DNA of 64,000 bases from Comamonadaceae bacterium (GCA_021299875.1 JAJTEW010000012.1:1-64000); one strand, 5' to 3'. Positions 33,632 to 42,154 are shown, numbered from the stretch's first letter. The notes: a model not told the origin generated them from the letters alone. Made by a program: numbers and translations.

Positions 33632-34447
33632 TCATTTTTGGACCTTGGCGGCTTTGCCTTCGAGGAAGGCACGCACGCGGGCTTTGGCTTCGGGTGCCGC
33701 TTGGGCGATCGAGGCCATCAGCGCTTCGGTGAACAGCCCATGGTCGGCGGGCTGCTCGGCAATGCGGGGCATGGCGTGTGTCAGCGCAAAGTTGGTCAGC
33801 GGGGCGTTGGTGGCGATGCGCGAGGCCAGCTCGACGGCCTTGGTCAGTGCCGTGCCGGTGGGCACCCGGTATTGGGCAAAACCCACGCGTTCGCCCTCTT
33901 GCGCGTCGTACACGCGGCCGGTGAGCATCATGTCGACCATGCGAGCGGTGCCAATCAGTTTGGGCACGCGCACAGAGCCACCGCCACCCACAAAAATGCC
34001 GCGTGTGCCTTCGGGTAAGGCGTAAAAAGTGCTGTCGTCGGCCACGCGGATGTGGCTGGCGCTGGCTAGCTCCAGACCCCCGCCCACCACCGCGCCATGC
34101 AGCGCACAGACCACGGGCACGCTGCCTTGCTCCACCGCGTTCAAGGCCACGTGCCAACCGCGTGAGTGGTGGATGCCCTCGCCTGCATCGCGCTCTTTCA
34201 GCTCCGACAAGTCGAGCCCGGCGCAAAAGTGATCGCCTTCGCCGTGGATGACCGCAGCCCGAGCCTCGGCGGGCAAGTTTTGAAAGACATCGCGCAGCGC
34301 TTCGATGAGGCCATCGTTCAGCGCGTTGCGTTTGGCTGGGCGGCACAAACGCACCACAGCCACAGCCCCTTGCATGTCAAGGGCGACGCCGTTGGCGGCA
34401 GCGCGTTCAAGGATGGGGTTGGCGGCGAGAGAGGGAGAAAGGGTCAT
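33632..34447 (-). CDS. Crotonase-family enoyl-CoA hydratase (hydroxycinnamoyl-CoA)
   Basis: 271 residues. Motifs: VVRLCRPAKRNALNDGLIEAL at the start, GEGDHFCAGLDLSELKER for the CoA-binding loop, ALHGAVVGGGLELASASHIRVADDSTFYALPEGTRGIFVGGGGS for the oxyanion hole and catalytic-loop region, with a Glu near residue 145. It is the first gene of the minus-strand operon. It would hydrate the cinnamoyl-CoA. If it also had lyase activity the product would be an aldehyde such as vanillin, but no aldehyde dehydrogenase is nearby while SDR, thiolase and thioesterase are present, which favours hydration only. Confidence 0.85.
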   Translation of the reverse strand: MTLSPSLAANPILERAAANGVALDMQGAVAVVRLCRPAKRNALNDGLIEALRDVFQNLPAEARAAVIHGEGDHFCAGLDLSELKERDAGEGIHHSRGWHVALNAVEQGSVPVVCALHGAVVGGGLELASASHIRVADDSTFYALPEGTRGIFVGGGGSVRVPKLIGTARMVDMMLTGRVYDAQEGERVGFAQYRVPTGTALTKAVELASRIATNAPLTNFALTHAMPRIAEQPADHGLFTEALMASIAQAAPEAKARVRAFLEGKAAKVQK

Positions 34448-34486
34448 TCATGGCTCCGGGGAAGGCTGGGCGCAGTGGCCAATAAA

Positions 34487-34501
34487 GTTATTCTTGATAA
34501 C
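34487..34501. promoter_or_regulatory. Candidate operator dyad upstream of the hydroxycinnamate operon
   Basis: GTTAT, five bases, ATAAC lies 40 bp before the first gene of the operon. The size and the position suit a MarR-dimer operator near the promoter. The link to the MarR protein at the end of the operon is inference. Confidence 0.35.
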
Positions 34502-34532
34502 CATATTGTCCCCAGATGAATGGGGCTTGAAT

Positions 34533-35900
34533 CTAGGTGATTACCCTTGATTTTGGGCCCCAAGGGGTGAGCCAGATGGCGGCTGCAGTCAGGAAGCCAT
34601 AGGCCACCATGGCCACCGCCACCAGCATGTAAAAGCTGTCCGCTGAGCCCTGGTTTTGGGCCAGTACATAGCCCGCGCCAGCCACCAACACCAGCCTTGC
34701 CGTGCCGGCCAGCACCGGGCCAATGACTTGCCCAGCTCCCTGCGATGCAAAGTACAAGGTCAAGCCCAGACCAAAAAAGGCAAAGGCGGGACCAGCGGTC
34801 ACCAGGTATTGCCGCGCAAAACCCAGCACCGCCTCGTCTTGGGTGAACAGCCGGGCCCACAGGTCCGGGGCCAGTGTGACCACGGCGCCAATCCACCCCA
34901 AATTGAAAGCCGATACGCCGCCTGCCGTCCACGCCACCCGCCGGGCGCGGTCCACTTTGCCAGCACCCATGGCCATGCCCACCATGGGCACCGCCGCCAC
35001 ACCGATGCCAAAAGCGATCGGGATCAATAAAAACTCCAAGCGCTGCCCAATGCCATAACCGGCCAAGGCTTCGGTGCCTTGTTGCGCCAGCAGACCCGTG
35101 AAAATCAATATGGCCAACACCGACTGCACAGGCGACAGACAGGCGATCGCGCCCACTTTGAGGATGTCGGCAAACATGGTTTTTTGCAGCGCAAAGCCTT
35201 GCACTTTCAGGCCCAAGCGCCCACGCCCCTGGATCAAGTAAGCCAAAAAGTAGGCCACTCCGGCCGCAGAGGCCACCAAGTGCCCCCCGGCCACGCCCAC
35301 CATGCCCATGGGGGGAACAGGCCCAGCGCCCAAAGCCAAGACGCCGCTCAAGACGATTTGAAGTGCGGCGGTTGCCACCAAGATCACCGAGGGGGTTTTC
35401 ATGTTGCCAGTGCCCCGCAAAACCGAGGCCAGCGTGTTGAGCAACCACACCAAAACAGCCCCCGAAAACAAGACTTGGCCATAGTGCACCGCTTCTTGCA
35501 GGACCGCGTCTTGGCCGCCCAGCAGGGCATACAAGTGCGGCCCTCCCCACACCATGACCAGGCTGTACAACAGGCCCGCACCCAGGCCAATCACCAAGGC
35601 ATGCTGCACCAAGCTGTGGGCGCGCTCCAGGTCGCCTGCGCCCAAGGCCCGGCTGATGGCCGCCGACACGCCGCCGCCCATGGCGCCGGCCGACATCATC
35701 TGTGTGAGCATGGCAAACGGAAAGACCAAGGCCATGGCCGCCAGCGGCGCCGTGCCCAGTCGACCCACGTAGTAAATCTCGGCCACACCCACCAGCACCG
35801 ACATGGCCATGGCCAGCACATTGGGTGCGGCCAAGCGCAGCAAGGTGGGCAAGATGGGGGCGGTCAACAGCCGCTGCAAATCGGGGTGTGCCCCGCTCAC
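34533..35900 (-). CDS. MATE-family efflux transporter
   Basis: 455 residues from a GTG at 35900 that overlaps the preceding stop as GTGA; a longer frame exists but would cover that whole gene region. About twelve hydrophobic helices in two similar halves. The N-terminal part reads LLRLAAPNVLAMAMSVLVGVAEIYYVGRLGTAPLAAMAL, a standard MATE start. The family exports drugs or metabolites using Na+ or H+. It is the last gene of a four-gene overlapping operon with chrA and two small unknown proteins. Substrate unknown. Confidence 0.92.
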   Translation of the reverse strand: MSGAHPDLQRLLTAPILPTLLRLAAPNVLAMAMSVLVGVAEIYYVGRLGTAPLAAMALVFPFAMLTQMMSAGAMGGGVSAAISRALGAGDLERAHSLVQHALVIGLGAGLLYSLVMVWGGPHLYALLGGQDAVLQEAVHYGQVLFSGAVLVWLLNTLASVLRGTGNMKTPSVILVATAALQIVLSGVLALGAGPVPPMGMVGVAGGHLVASAAGVAYFLAYLIQGRGRLGLKVQGFALQKTMFADILKVGAIACLSPVQSVLAILIFTGLLAQQGTEALAGYGIGQRLEFLLIPIAFGIGVAAVPMVGMAMGAGKVDRARRVAWTAGGVSAFNLGWIGAVVTLAPDLWARLFTQDEAVLGFARQYLVTAGPAFAFFGLGLTLYFASQGAGQVIGPVLAGTARLVLVAGAGYVLAQNQGSADSFYMLVAVAMVAYGFLTAAAIWLTPWGPKSRVIT

Positions 35901-36244
35901 AGTCCAGACCCCTGCGCGTCCGCGACGGGTGCTTGCAACAGCTGGTCCATGGGCCACTGCAGCAACTCGGCCAATCGGCACACCACCCAGCGTGCCTCCA
36001 AGGGGGTGACCACGGCAGGATCGGTCAACAAGCCGGTTTCGCATTGCAGCAACACCAAGTCCTCGGTGATGCCCAGCGTGAACTGCAGGTTGGCAGCTTT
36101 TTCAGTCAGCAAGTTGGCCAAGTCCTCGCAGAGCTCGTAGCGCCCAGCCAGGTCGCGCTGCCCCAAGCTGGGTTTGATCTTGCCGGGTGGCACATACAAA
36201 GCCATGAAGGAGGGCGGGATGTCGATCTGGAATTCGTCGGTCAT
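35897..36244 (-). CDS. Conserved hypothetical protein, 115 aa
   Basis: From the ATG at 36244, MTDEFQIDIPPSFMALYVPPG opens a soluble, acidic protein without signal peptide or membrane helix. It resembles a small Burkholderiales family that I have seen annotated loosely as hypothetical or chaperone-like ATPase; no nucleotide-binding motif is visible, so I give no function. It has an IDIPPSFMALYVPPG segment that may be an interaction patch. It sits between chrA (7 bp gap) and the MATE gene (GTGA overlap). Confidence 0.7.
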   Translation of the reverse strand: MTDEFQIDIPPSFMALYVPPGKIKPSLGQRDLAGRYELCEDLANLLTEKAANLQFTLGITEDLVLLQCETGLLTDPAVVTPLEARWVVCRLAELLQWPMDQLLQAPVADAQGSGL

Positions 36245-36251
36245 GTGAGGC

Positions 36252-37502
36252 TCAGTTGAAAAAAAGGCGCACCAAGCCCAAAGCGGTGCACACACCCAAA
36301 ACAGAGGCCACGCCCATTTGTCGCTTGATCAACAGCCATGTGGCCAAGACCGTGAGCGCCACGGCCCCCAGATCGGGCAGCATGTGCCAGCCGCCGGGCA
36401 GCCAAGTTTGCCGGGCAAATACGCCGGCCAAGTGCACGATCACACCGATCACAGCGGCCATGATGCCTTGCAGTGGCCCTGCCAGCGAGGGCATTTGGCG
36501 GGTCGACTCGACCAGTGGGCCGCCCGCCAAGATAAAGACAAAGGAAGGCAAAAAAGTGAACCAGGTCACCACGCAGGCCGCCACCACACCGCCCAGGACC
36601 GGGTGGCCGAGCAGGGCCTGGCTGTGGCCGCCCAAAAAGCCCACAAAGGCCACCACCATGATCAAAGGCCCGGGTGTGCTCTCGCCCAAGGCCAGGCCAT
36701 CCATCATTTGCGACGCGGTCAGCCAGCCGTATTGGTCCACAGCCGCTTGCGTCACGTAGGGCAAAACCGCGTAGGCACCGCCAAAGGTGAGCAAAGCCGC
36801 TTGCGTGAAAAATCCGCCCATTTGCGTCAAGGTGTGACCCAGCCCCAACAGCAGGGCCAGCAGGCCCAGGCTCAGGGCCCACAAACCCAAGCCCAAGCCC
36901 AAGGCCCGCAACAAGCGGGGAGGGCTGTAACGGGTGTGGGCCGGTGGCGGCGTGTCGTCGTTCAGCCAAGCCTGGCGGCTCCAGGGGAAGGACAGTCCCC
37001 ACAGCATGCCCAACAAAGACAAGACCGCCACCCCCCACAACCAGCGCTCTTTCAAGGTGCGCAGCCCCAAGCGGTAGGCTGCCTGCACCACCAGCGCGGT
37101 CACCGCAGGCTTGAGGCCCCACAGCAAGGCCTGACCCCAAGGGTGACTGCCCCAAGCGGTGTAGGCCCAGCTCAGCAGCACCAACAACACCAAAGAGGGC
37201 AGCACAAACAAGGCGCCTGCGGCGATGCCGCCGCGTGTGCCGTGCAGCAACCAACCGGTGTAGGTGGCCAGTTGCTGCGCTTCAGGGCCGGGCAGCAACA
37301 TGCAGTAATGCAAGGCGTGCAGGTAACGTTTTTCCGAAATCCAGCGGCGACGCACCACCAGTTCTTCGTGCATCAAGGCGATTTGTGCGGCGGGTCCGCC
37401 AAAACTGATGCAGCCCAGCCAGAACCAAAACTTCAAAGCCTGCCTGAAGCTGACCGGCGCCCTGGCGCCGGCGGGGTCAAGGTGAGGCCCGTCAGTGCTC
37501 AT
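36252..37502 (-). CDS. chrA: Chromate efflux transporter ChrA (CHR family, long form)
   Basis: 416 residues, the long two-domain CHR form. The first domain has FWFWLGCISFGGPAAQIALMHEELVVRRRWISEKRYLHALHYCMLLPGPEAQQLATYTGW in character, the signature of ChrA with the conserved FGGP and LLPGPEAQ motifs; the second repeats the pattern near FFTQAALLTFGGAYAVLP and ALGESTPGPLIMV. The protein is wholly membrane embedded and may extrude chromate or another oxyanion. It overlaps the upstream unknown gene by ATGA. Confidence 0.95.
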   Translation of the reverse strand: MSTDGPHLDPAGARAPVSFRQALKFWFWLGCISFGGPAAQIALMHEELVVRRRWISEKRYLHALHYCMLLPGPEAQQLATYTGWLLHGTRGGIAAGALFVLPSLVLLVLLSWAYTAWGSHPWGQALLWGLKPAVTALVVQAAYRLGLRTLKERWLWGVAVLSLLGMLWGLSFPWSRQAWLNDDTPPPAHTRYSPPRLLRALGLGLGLWALSLGLLALLLGLGHTLTQMGGFFTQAALLTFGGAYAVLPYVTQAAVDQYGWLTASQMMDGLALGESTPGPLIMVVAFVGFLGGHSQALLGHPVLGGVVAACVVTWFTFLPSFVFILAGGPLVESTRQMPSLAGPLQGIMAAVIGVIVHLAGVFARQTWLPGGWHMLPDLGAVALTVLATWLLIKRQMGVASVLGVCTALGLVRLFFN

Positions 37503-37879
37503 GCCAGATCGAACTGTTCACAAAATGCTTGGACAAAAGCTGGCGTGCCGCTCAGGGTCAGGCTGAGCGCCATGTGTTGATCGGCTGGGGGCGCAGGCAC
37601 CAGGCTCAGCTGGCCGGTGCTGGGCACAAAGCGGGGCGCCACCACCTGCGGTGCTTGTCCTTTGGGCAGCAAGGTGACCTGGAGGTCAAAGTCCCAATTG
37701 GCACCATTTTCCAGGGGGCCTGGGCCTTGGGTGTCAAAGGCGTGCGCCCAGACCAAGACCTGAGCCACCTCTTGCAGCAAGGCCGGGTTGAAAGCAGGCT
37801 CAGGTTGGGCCAGCGCATCCCAACAGACCACGCCGTCGGCGTCGTCGCTGCAGTCAAAGTCCAGCAATTGCAAAGTCAT
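37499..37879 (-). CDS. Hypothetical protein, 126 aa, upstream of chrA
   Basis: From the ATG at 37879. Soluble, acidic start (MTLQLLDFDCSDDADGVVCWDALAQPEPAFNPAL in character). No domain that I recognise. The C-terminal half is rich in Leu, Ser and Thr with PPADQHMALSLTLSGTPAFVQAF. The stop overlaps the chrA start as ATGA, and it is the first gene of the operon. Possibly a partner or regulator of ChrA; that is only positional. Confidence 0.7.
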   Translation of the reverse strand: MTLQLLDFDCSDDADGVVCWDALAQPEPAFNPALLQEVAQVLVWAHAFDTQGPGPLENGANWDFDLQVTLLPKGQAPQVVAPRFVPSTGQLSLVPAPPADQHMALSLTLSGTPAFVQAFCEQFDLA

Positions 37880-38055
37880 GTTGACGCACTCCTTGGTGGT
37901 CGATTGTGACCGCCCCAAGCCCCGTTTTCAGGCGCCTGAGCGGCTGCCATGCGGCTTTTTATCCAGGCCTTCAGGCATGGCCTGCGGTATTTGGGATACA
38001 AAGTTGACTGTTTTTCATGGTTTCATGCCATTTGAACCGCAGTTCATGGCTTTTG

Positions 38056-38063
38056 TGTATACA
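38056..38063. promoter_or_regulatory. TGTATACA palindrome upstream of the GntR gene
   Basis: An 8-bp perfect palindrome in an AT-rich stretch about 40 bp before the GntR start. FadR-type GntR proteins often bind TnGTATACnA-like sites, so this is a plausible autoregulatory operator for the GntR-vanA operon. The rest of the 224-bp spacer from 37880 holds no other feature that I can support. Confidence 0.45.
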
Positions 38064-38103
38064 TTGTGGTTTCTCATGGGTTTCATTGGTTTTTTGGATC
38101 TGC

Positions 38104-38874
38104 ATGCCCACTCCCGCCCACCCCCCTGCGACCATCCCTGGCGCTGAAGAAGGCAGCTCGCAAGCCGTCAAGGCCCAGCAGCGCCTGCGCGAGCTGATTT
38201 TGGCGGGCGCCTTGTCGGCGGGTACACGCATCACCGAGTTGGCCATGGTCGAACGCTTGGGCATGTCACGCACGCCAATCCGGGCGGCTTTGATGCGTTT
38301 GGGGCAAGAAGGTTTGCTGTTGGCCTTGCCCCATGGTGGGTATGCGGTTCGCACTTTCTCGGAGCGTGAGGTGGCCGACGCCATCGAGCTGCGCGGCACG
38401 CTGGAAGGGTTGGCGGCACGCTTGGCGGCTGAGCGCGGTGCCGCACCCGCTTTGCTCAGCCAAGCGGGTCATTGCTTGGACCAAATAGACCGCCTCTTGC
38501 AACAAGAGGGTTTGGACGATGAGGCTTTTTCGGGCTATGTGCGCCTGAACGCGCAATTTCACAAGCTGTTGTCAGACATGGCCGACAGCAGCGTGCTGGC
38601 GCGCGAAATCGAACGGGCTTGCAGTTGGCCGTTTGCCTCGCCCTCCGGTTTTGTGGGCGTGCAGGCCCACAAGCCGGGGGTTCGCGACACCTTGGTGGTG
38701 GCCCAGCACCAGCACCGCCAAGTGCTGCAAGCCATTGCCCAGCGCGAGGCAGGGCGTGCCGAAGCCTTGGTGCGGGAGCACTCGCGCATCGCTCGTCAGC
38801 ACCTGAGCCTGGCCCTCCAGCATCCACAACACGCGGTCACGCCCGGTGTTCAACTCATTCGTCAAAAGGGGTAA
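38104..38874 (+). CDS. vanR: GntR-family regulator (FadR/VanR type)
   Basis: 256 residues from the ATG at 38104. The N-terminal winged helix is clear: LRELILAGALSAGTRITELAMVERLGMSRTPIRAALMRLGQEGLL in character, with the SRTPIR core typical of GntR. The C-terminal FCD domain contains the expected His/Asp/Arg pattern (ELRGTLEGLAARLAAER, NAQFHKLL, HRQVLQAIAQREAGRAEALVREHSR). It lies three bases before the vanA-like gene in the same direction, so it probably controls the demethylase genes and responds to vanillate. The symbol follows this context and is not proven. Confidence 0.82.
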   Translation: MPTPAHPPATIPGAEEGSSQAVKAQQRLRELILAGALSAGTRITELAMVERLGMSRTPIRAALMRLGQEGLLLALPHGGYAVRTFSEREVADAIELRGTLEGLAARLAAERGAAPALLSQAGHCLDQIDRLLQQEGLDDEAFSGYVRLNAQFHKLLSDMADSSVLAREIERACSWPFASPSGFVGVQAHKPGVRDTLVVAQHQHRQVLQAIAQREAGRAEALVREHSRIARQHLSLALQHPQHAVTPGVQLIRQKG

Positions 38875-38877
38875 AGC

Positions 38878-39864
38878 ATGTTCATCAAAAACACCTGGTA
38901 CGTGGCCTGCACCGAGGCCGAACTCGAGGCCAAAGGCGTCCAAGCTTTGGGGCGCACCATTTGCAACGAGAAAATGGTCTTTTTCAAAGGCCCGGACGGC
39001 AAAGTGGCCGCTGTGGAAGATTTTTGTCCCCACCGCGGCGCACCTTTGTCGCTGGGCAAGGTGTGCGAGGGCAAGCTGGTGTGCGGCTACCACGGCCTGG
39101 AGATGGGCTGCGAAGGAAAAACCGTGCACATGCCGGGTCAGCGGGTGCGCGGATTTCCGGCCATCAAGGCTTATGCCGTGACCCAGCGCTATGGCTTTGT
39201 CTGGGTCTGGCCCGGCGACCCGTCCAAAGCCGATGTGGCCCTGATGCCGGTGTTCGAGTTTTTTGACAACCCGGCATGGGCCTACGGCGGCGGGCTTTAC
39301 CACGTCCAGGCCGATTACCGCCTGATGATCGACAACCTGATGGACTTGACCCACGAGACCTATGTGCACGCCAACAGCATTGGCCAGCCCGAGATCGACG
39401 AGACACCTTGCGAAACCAAGGTGGAGGGTGACCAGGTCATTCTGCAGCGCCACATGCAAGGCATTCAAGCCCCGCCGTTTTGGCAAATGGCCATGAGCGC
39501 CAACGGGCTGGACCCCCAGGCCAAAGTCGACCGCTGGCAAATTTGCCGCTTCACACCACCGACCCACATCATGATCGACGTGGGCGTGGCGCTGGCGGGT
39601 AAAGGGGGCTTTGACGCCGCGCCCGAGCACAAGGCCTACAGCGTGGTGGTGGACTTCATCACCCCCGAGTCCGAAACCTCGCATTGGTACCACTGGGGCA
39701 TGGCACGCCAGTTCAAGCCGCACGATGCTGAATTGACGGACAAGATCCGCGCAGGGCATGACCGCAAGCTGCTCATGCTCAACATCGACTCGGGCGGCGT
39801 GCAGTCGCGCCGCATCATCGACCGCTTGCTGGCTGAAGAAAACAACACAGGAGTGACCGCATGA
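38878..39864 (+). CDS. vanA: Vanillate O-demethylase oxygenase subunit (Rieske)
   Basis: 328 residues beginning MFIKNTWYVACTEAELE, a typical VanA start. The Rieske cluster ligands are in CPHRG and CGYHG (CxH and CxxH). The catalytic iron triad is in LMDLTHETYVHANSIG (two histidines, with the Asp further on). It demethylates vanillate to protocatechuate with formaldehyde release, using electrons from a ferredoxin reductase. It overlaps the ferredoxin gene by ATGA. The protocatechuate ring-cleavage operon 2.4 kb downstream supplies the next steps. Confidence 0.9.
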   Translation: MFIKNTWYVACTEAELEAKGVQALGRTICNEKMVFFKGPDGKVAAVEDFCPHRGAPLSLGKVCEGKLVCGYHGLEMGCEGKTVHMPGQRVRGFPAIKAYAVTQRYGFVWVWPGDPSKADVALMPVFEFFDNPAWAYGGGLYHVQADYRLMIDNLMDLTHETYVHANSIGQPEIDETPCETKVEGDQVILQRHMQGIQAPPFWQMAMSANGLDPQAKVDRWQICRFTPPTHIMIDVGVALAGKGGFDAAPEHKAYSVVVDFITPESETSHWYHWGMARQFKPHDAELTDKIRAGHDRKLLMLNIDSGGVQSRRIIDRLLAEENNTGVTA

Positions 39865-40169
39865 GCGCACCAGATTGGAGCCAGACCCCGATTGCCGCCG
39901 ATGGCACGTTCGAAGTGCATTTGCAAAAAAGCGGCCAGACCCTGCCAGTCAGCAAAGACCAGTCCATTTTGAAAGTGTTGCAAGACGCAGGTCACGACGT
40001 GCCGTTTTCTTGTTCAGAAGGCATTTGCGGCACTTGCCTGACGACAGTGGTCGCGGGCACGCCCGACCACTGGGACATGTACCTCACGCCCGAAGAGCAG
40101 GCAAAAGGTGACTGCATCATGGTGTGCTGCTCACGCAGCCAAACAGCGCGCCTGGTGCTGGACTTGTGA
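39861..40169 (+). CDS. Stand-alone 2Fe-2S ferredoxin equal to the VanB C-terminal domain
   Basis: 102 residues. The plant-type ferredoxin ligands are visible as CSEGICGTC and a later CC pair, and the end reads MYLTPEEQAKGDCIMVCCSRSQTARLVLDL in character, the C-terminal domain of VanB-type reductases. VanB is usually about 315 residues with an N-terminal FMN/NAD module. Here that module is absent, and the ATGA overlap with vanA leaves no room for it. The oxygenase is therefore presumably reduced by this ferredoxin plus a reductase encoded elsewhere. Confidence 0.85.
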   Translation: MSAPDWSQTPIAADGTFEVHLQKSGQTLPVSKDQSILKVLQDAGHDVPFSCSEGICGTCLTTVVAGTPDHWDMYLTPEEQAKGDCIMVCCSRSQTARLVLDL

Positions 40170-40205
40170 GGGCTTGATGGGCAGGGCATCTCAGCGATCG
40201 GTTCG

Positions 40206-41159
40206 ATGACGGCCTTGCTGGACATCTTGGGCATCACAGTCCCCATTTATTTGGTGATGGCGCTGGGCTATGTCTGTACACGCCAGGGTTTCTTTGCCAA
40301 GGCCGATCTTCAGGTGCTGGGCAAATTCACCCTGAATCTGGCCCTGCCTGCGCTCTTGTTCAATGCCTTGTCCCAACGCCGGGTGGAAGACATCCTGAAC
40401 TACAACTACCTGCTGGCCAATGCGCTGGGGTCCTTGATGGTGCTGGCTGCCGGGCTGTTTTGGGCGCGTCAAATCCAAGGCCGAAGCCTCAGTTACAGCA
40501 GCATGATGGCCATGGGCATGTCTTGTCCGAACAGCGGTTTTGTGGGCTACCCCATCATCTTGTTGTCGTTGGGGCCGGTCGCAGGTGTGGCCTTGGCGCT
40601 CAACATGGTGGTGGAAAACCTGCTGCTCCTGCCATTGTTGCTGGCCATTGCCGACTCGGAAGGCGCAGCCCCTGGGCGCTGGAAAAACGTGCTGCTTCAA
40701 ACCGTGCAGAATTTGCTGAAAAATCCCATGATCATCGGCATCGTTTTGGGGTTCTTGTTCGCGTTTTCAGGACTGAGCTTGCCGGCACCTGTGGGACGCA
40801 CCATCGATTTGTTTGCGCAAGCCAGTGCTGTTCTGTCCTTGTTTGTGATTGGCGGCTCTTTGGTCGCCTTGCAGTCCAAAGGGTTGCAGTCGACGGTGTT
40901 GCCGATTGCCTTAGGCAAACTGGTGTTGCACCCCTTGGCCATTTGGTTGGTCACGCTGTGGTGGGTGCCCATCGATGATCCCGCGCTGCGAGCGGCGGCC
41001 GTGCTCACGGGCGCCATGCCCATGTTGGCCATTTACACCATCCTCAGTCAGCGCCATGGCCATGGCACGGTCAGTGCAGCGGCCCTGCTGGTGACCACGG
41101 TGTTGTCTTTCTTCAGCCTCAGTGCCTTGTTGTGGGTCTTGCAGTTGCAGCCTGCGTGA
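40206..41159 (+). CDS. AEC-family transporter
   Basis: 317 residues, about ten hydrophobic helices in two halves, of the auxin-efflux-carrier type. Marks: MTALLDILGITVPIYLVMALGYVCTRQGFFAKADLQVLGKFTLNLALPALLFNAL in character, with the conserved N-terminal helices, and MGMSCPNSGFVGYPIIL, including the proline/asparagine pattern in the crossover helix. It lies 36 bp after the ferredoxin gene on the same strand, so it may import or export an aromatic acid such as vanillate; the substrate is inferred. Confidence 0.85.
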   Translation: MTALLDILGITVPIYLVMALGYVCTRQGFFAKADLQVLGKFTLNLALPALLFNALSQRRVEDILNYNYLLANALGSLMVLAAGLFWARQIQGRSLSYSSMMAMGMSCPNSGFVGYPIILLSLGPVAGVALALNMVVENLLLLPLLLAIADSEGAAPGRWKNVLLQTVQNLLKNPMIIGIVLGFLFAFSGLSLPAPVGRTIDLFAQASAVLSLFVIGGSLVALQSKGLQSTVLPIALGKLVLHPLAIWLVTLWWVPIDDPALRAAAVLTGAMPMLAIYTILSQRHGHGTVSAAALLVTTVLSFFSLSALLWVLQLQPA

Positions 41160-41202
41160 ACGCGTCGTGGGCAGGTTTTGACGCGTCATGCGCCGGGCAG
41201 TC

Positions 41203-42114
41203 TCATGGCGGGCTGAGCCATTGCACGGCCAGCTCGGTCAGCAGGACCAGGGTGGCTTGCTGCGTCAAGGTGCTGGGGCGCTGCGCGCTGATGGCGGTGG
41301 TCAGCTGGATGTGCAGGGCAGGTTGAGTCAAGGGGCGCACTGAAAATGCGGAAGGCCGCACCGAGCGCATGACGGCGTTGCGCGGCAAGATGGCGTAACC
41401 CGCGCCGTCGGCCACCAAGTCGAGGATGGCGCTCACGCCGTCGATCTCCAGCGCAATGAGGGGGCGTGCGCCGATGGCGGCCATTTCTGACTCCACATGC
41501 ATGCGGATCGCATTGGGACGGGTGGGGATCACCAGCGGCAAATTCGCCACTTCTGTCAGGGCGATGGGCGGCGGCGGTGGGTCTTCTTGCAGACCCGGTG
41601 GTCGTGCTTGCACCAGCAGCAACTCTTCTTGCACCAGCGGGGTGTGCGCGATGCCAAGCACGGGGCTGGGGTTGTAGAGCACAGCAATGTCCAACCGACC
41701 GTTTTGCAGGTTTTCCTGCATGGCGCTCGACAGGCCTTCGCTGATGGACAGTTGCGCTTCGGGCATCTTGGTACGAAAAGCCCGGGTCAATGGCACCGTC
41801 AGCACCCGAGCCACGCTGGGCGGCAGGCCCAAAGCCACTCGGCCCGTCAGGCCCGTGCGCACCCGGCCCAGTTCTTCCCGCGCCCGGTCGACTTGGTGCA
41901 AGATGCCCCGGCCGTGCTCCAGCAGCAGCTGCCCGGCCTGGGTGGGGGTGGCGCCGCGCCCATTGCGCACCAACAGGTTTTGCCGCAGCTCGACTTCGAG
42001 CAGACGCACCTGTCGGCTGAGCGCGGGCTGGGCGATGTTCAGGGCTTGGGCCGCCCGCGTGAAGCTGCCCAGTTCGGCCACGCGCACAAAATATTCGAGC
42101 TGTTTGAGGTCCAT
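41203..42114 (-). CDS. LysR-family regulator of the protocatechuate operon
   Basis: 303 residues. The N-terminal HTH reads LEYFVRVAELGSFTRAAQALNIAQPALSRQVRLLEVELRQNLLVRNGRG in character, a standard LysR start, and the C-terminal domain follows the usual co-inducer-binding shape. It is divergent from ligJ with a 157-bp shared region that holds a 21-bp dyad (42155-42175). In Comamonas the equivalent PmdR activates the pmd operon, which fits. The inducer is probably a protocatechuate pathway intermediate. Confidence 0.88.
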   Translation of the reverse strand: MDLKQLEYFVRVAELGSFTRAAQALNIAQPALSRQVRLLEVELRQNLLVRNGRGATPTQAGQLLLEHGRGILHQVDRAREELGRVRTGLTGRVALGLPPSVARVLTVPLTRAFRTKMPEAQLSISEGLSSAMQENLQNGRLDIAVLYNPSPVLGIAHTPLVQEELLLVQARPPGLQEDPPPPPIALTEVANLPLVIPTRPNAIRMHVESEMAAIGARPLIALEIDGVSAILDLVADGAGYAILPRNAVMRSVRPSAFSVRPLTQPALHIQLTTAISAQRPSTLTQQATLVLLTELAVQWLSPP

Positions 42115-42154
42115 GATGATCTGGGGGAGGGGCTTTCGGTTGGTTTGATTTTGT

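Noticed and set aside
39861..40200. Frameshifted VanB with the reductase domain hidden in another frame
   Set aside because: The ferredoxin start overlaps the vanA stop by ATGA, and nothing like an FMN/NAD module is found in the other frames around it.
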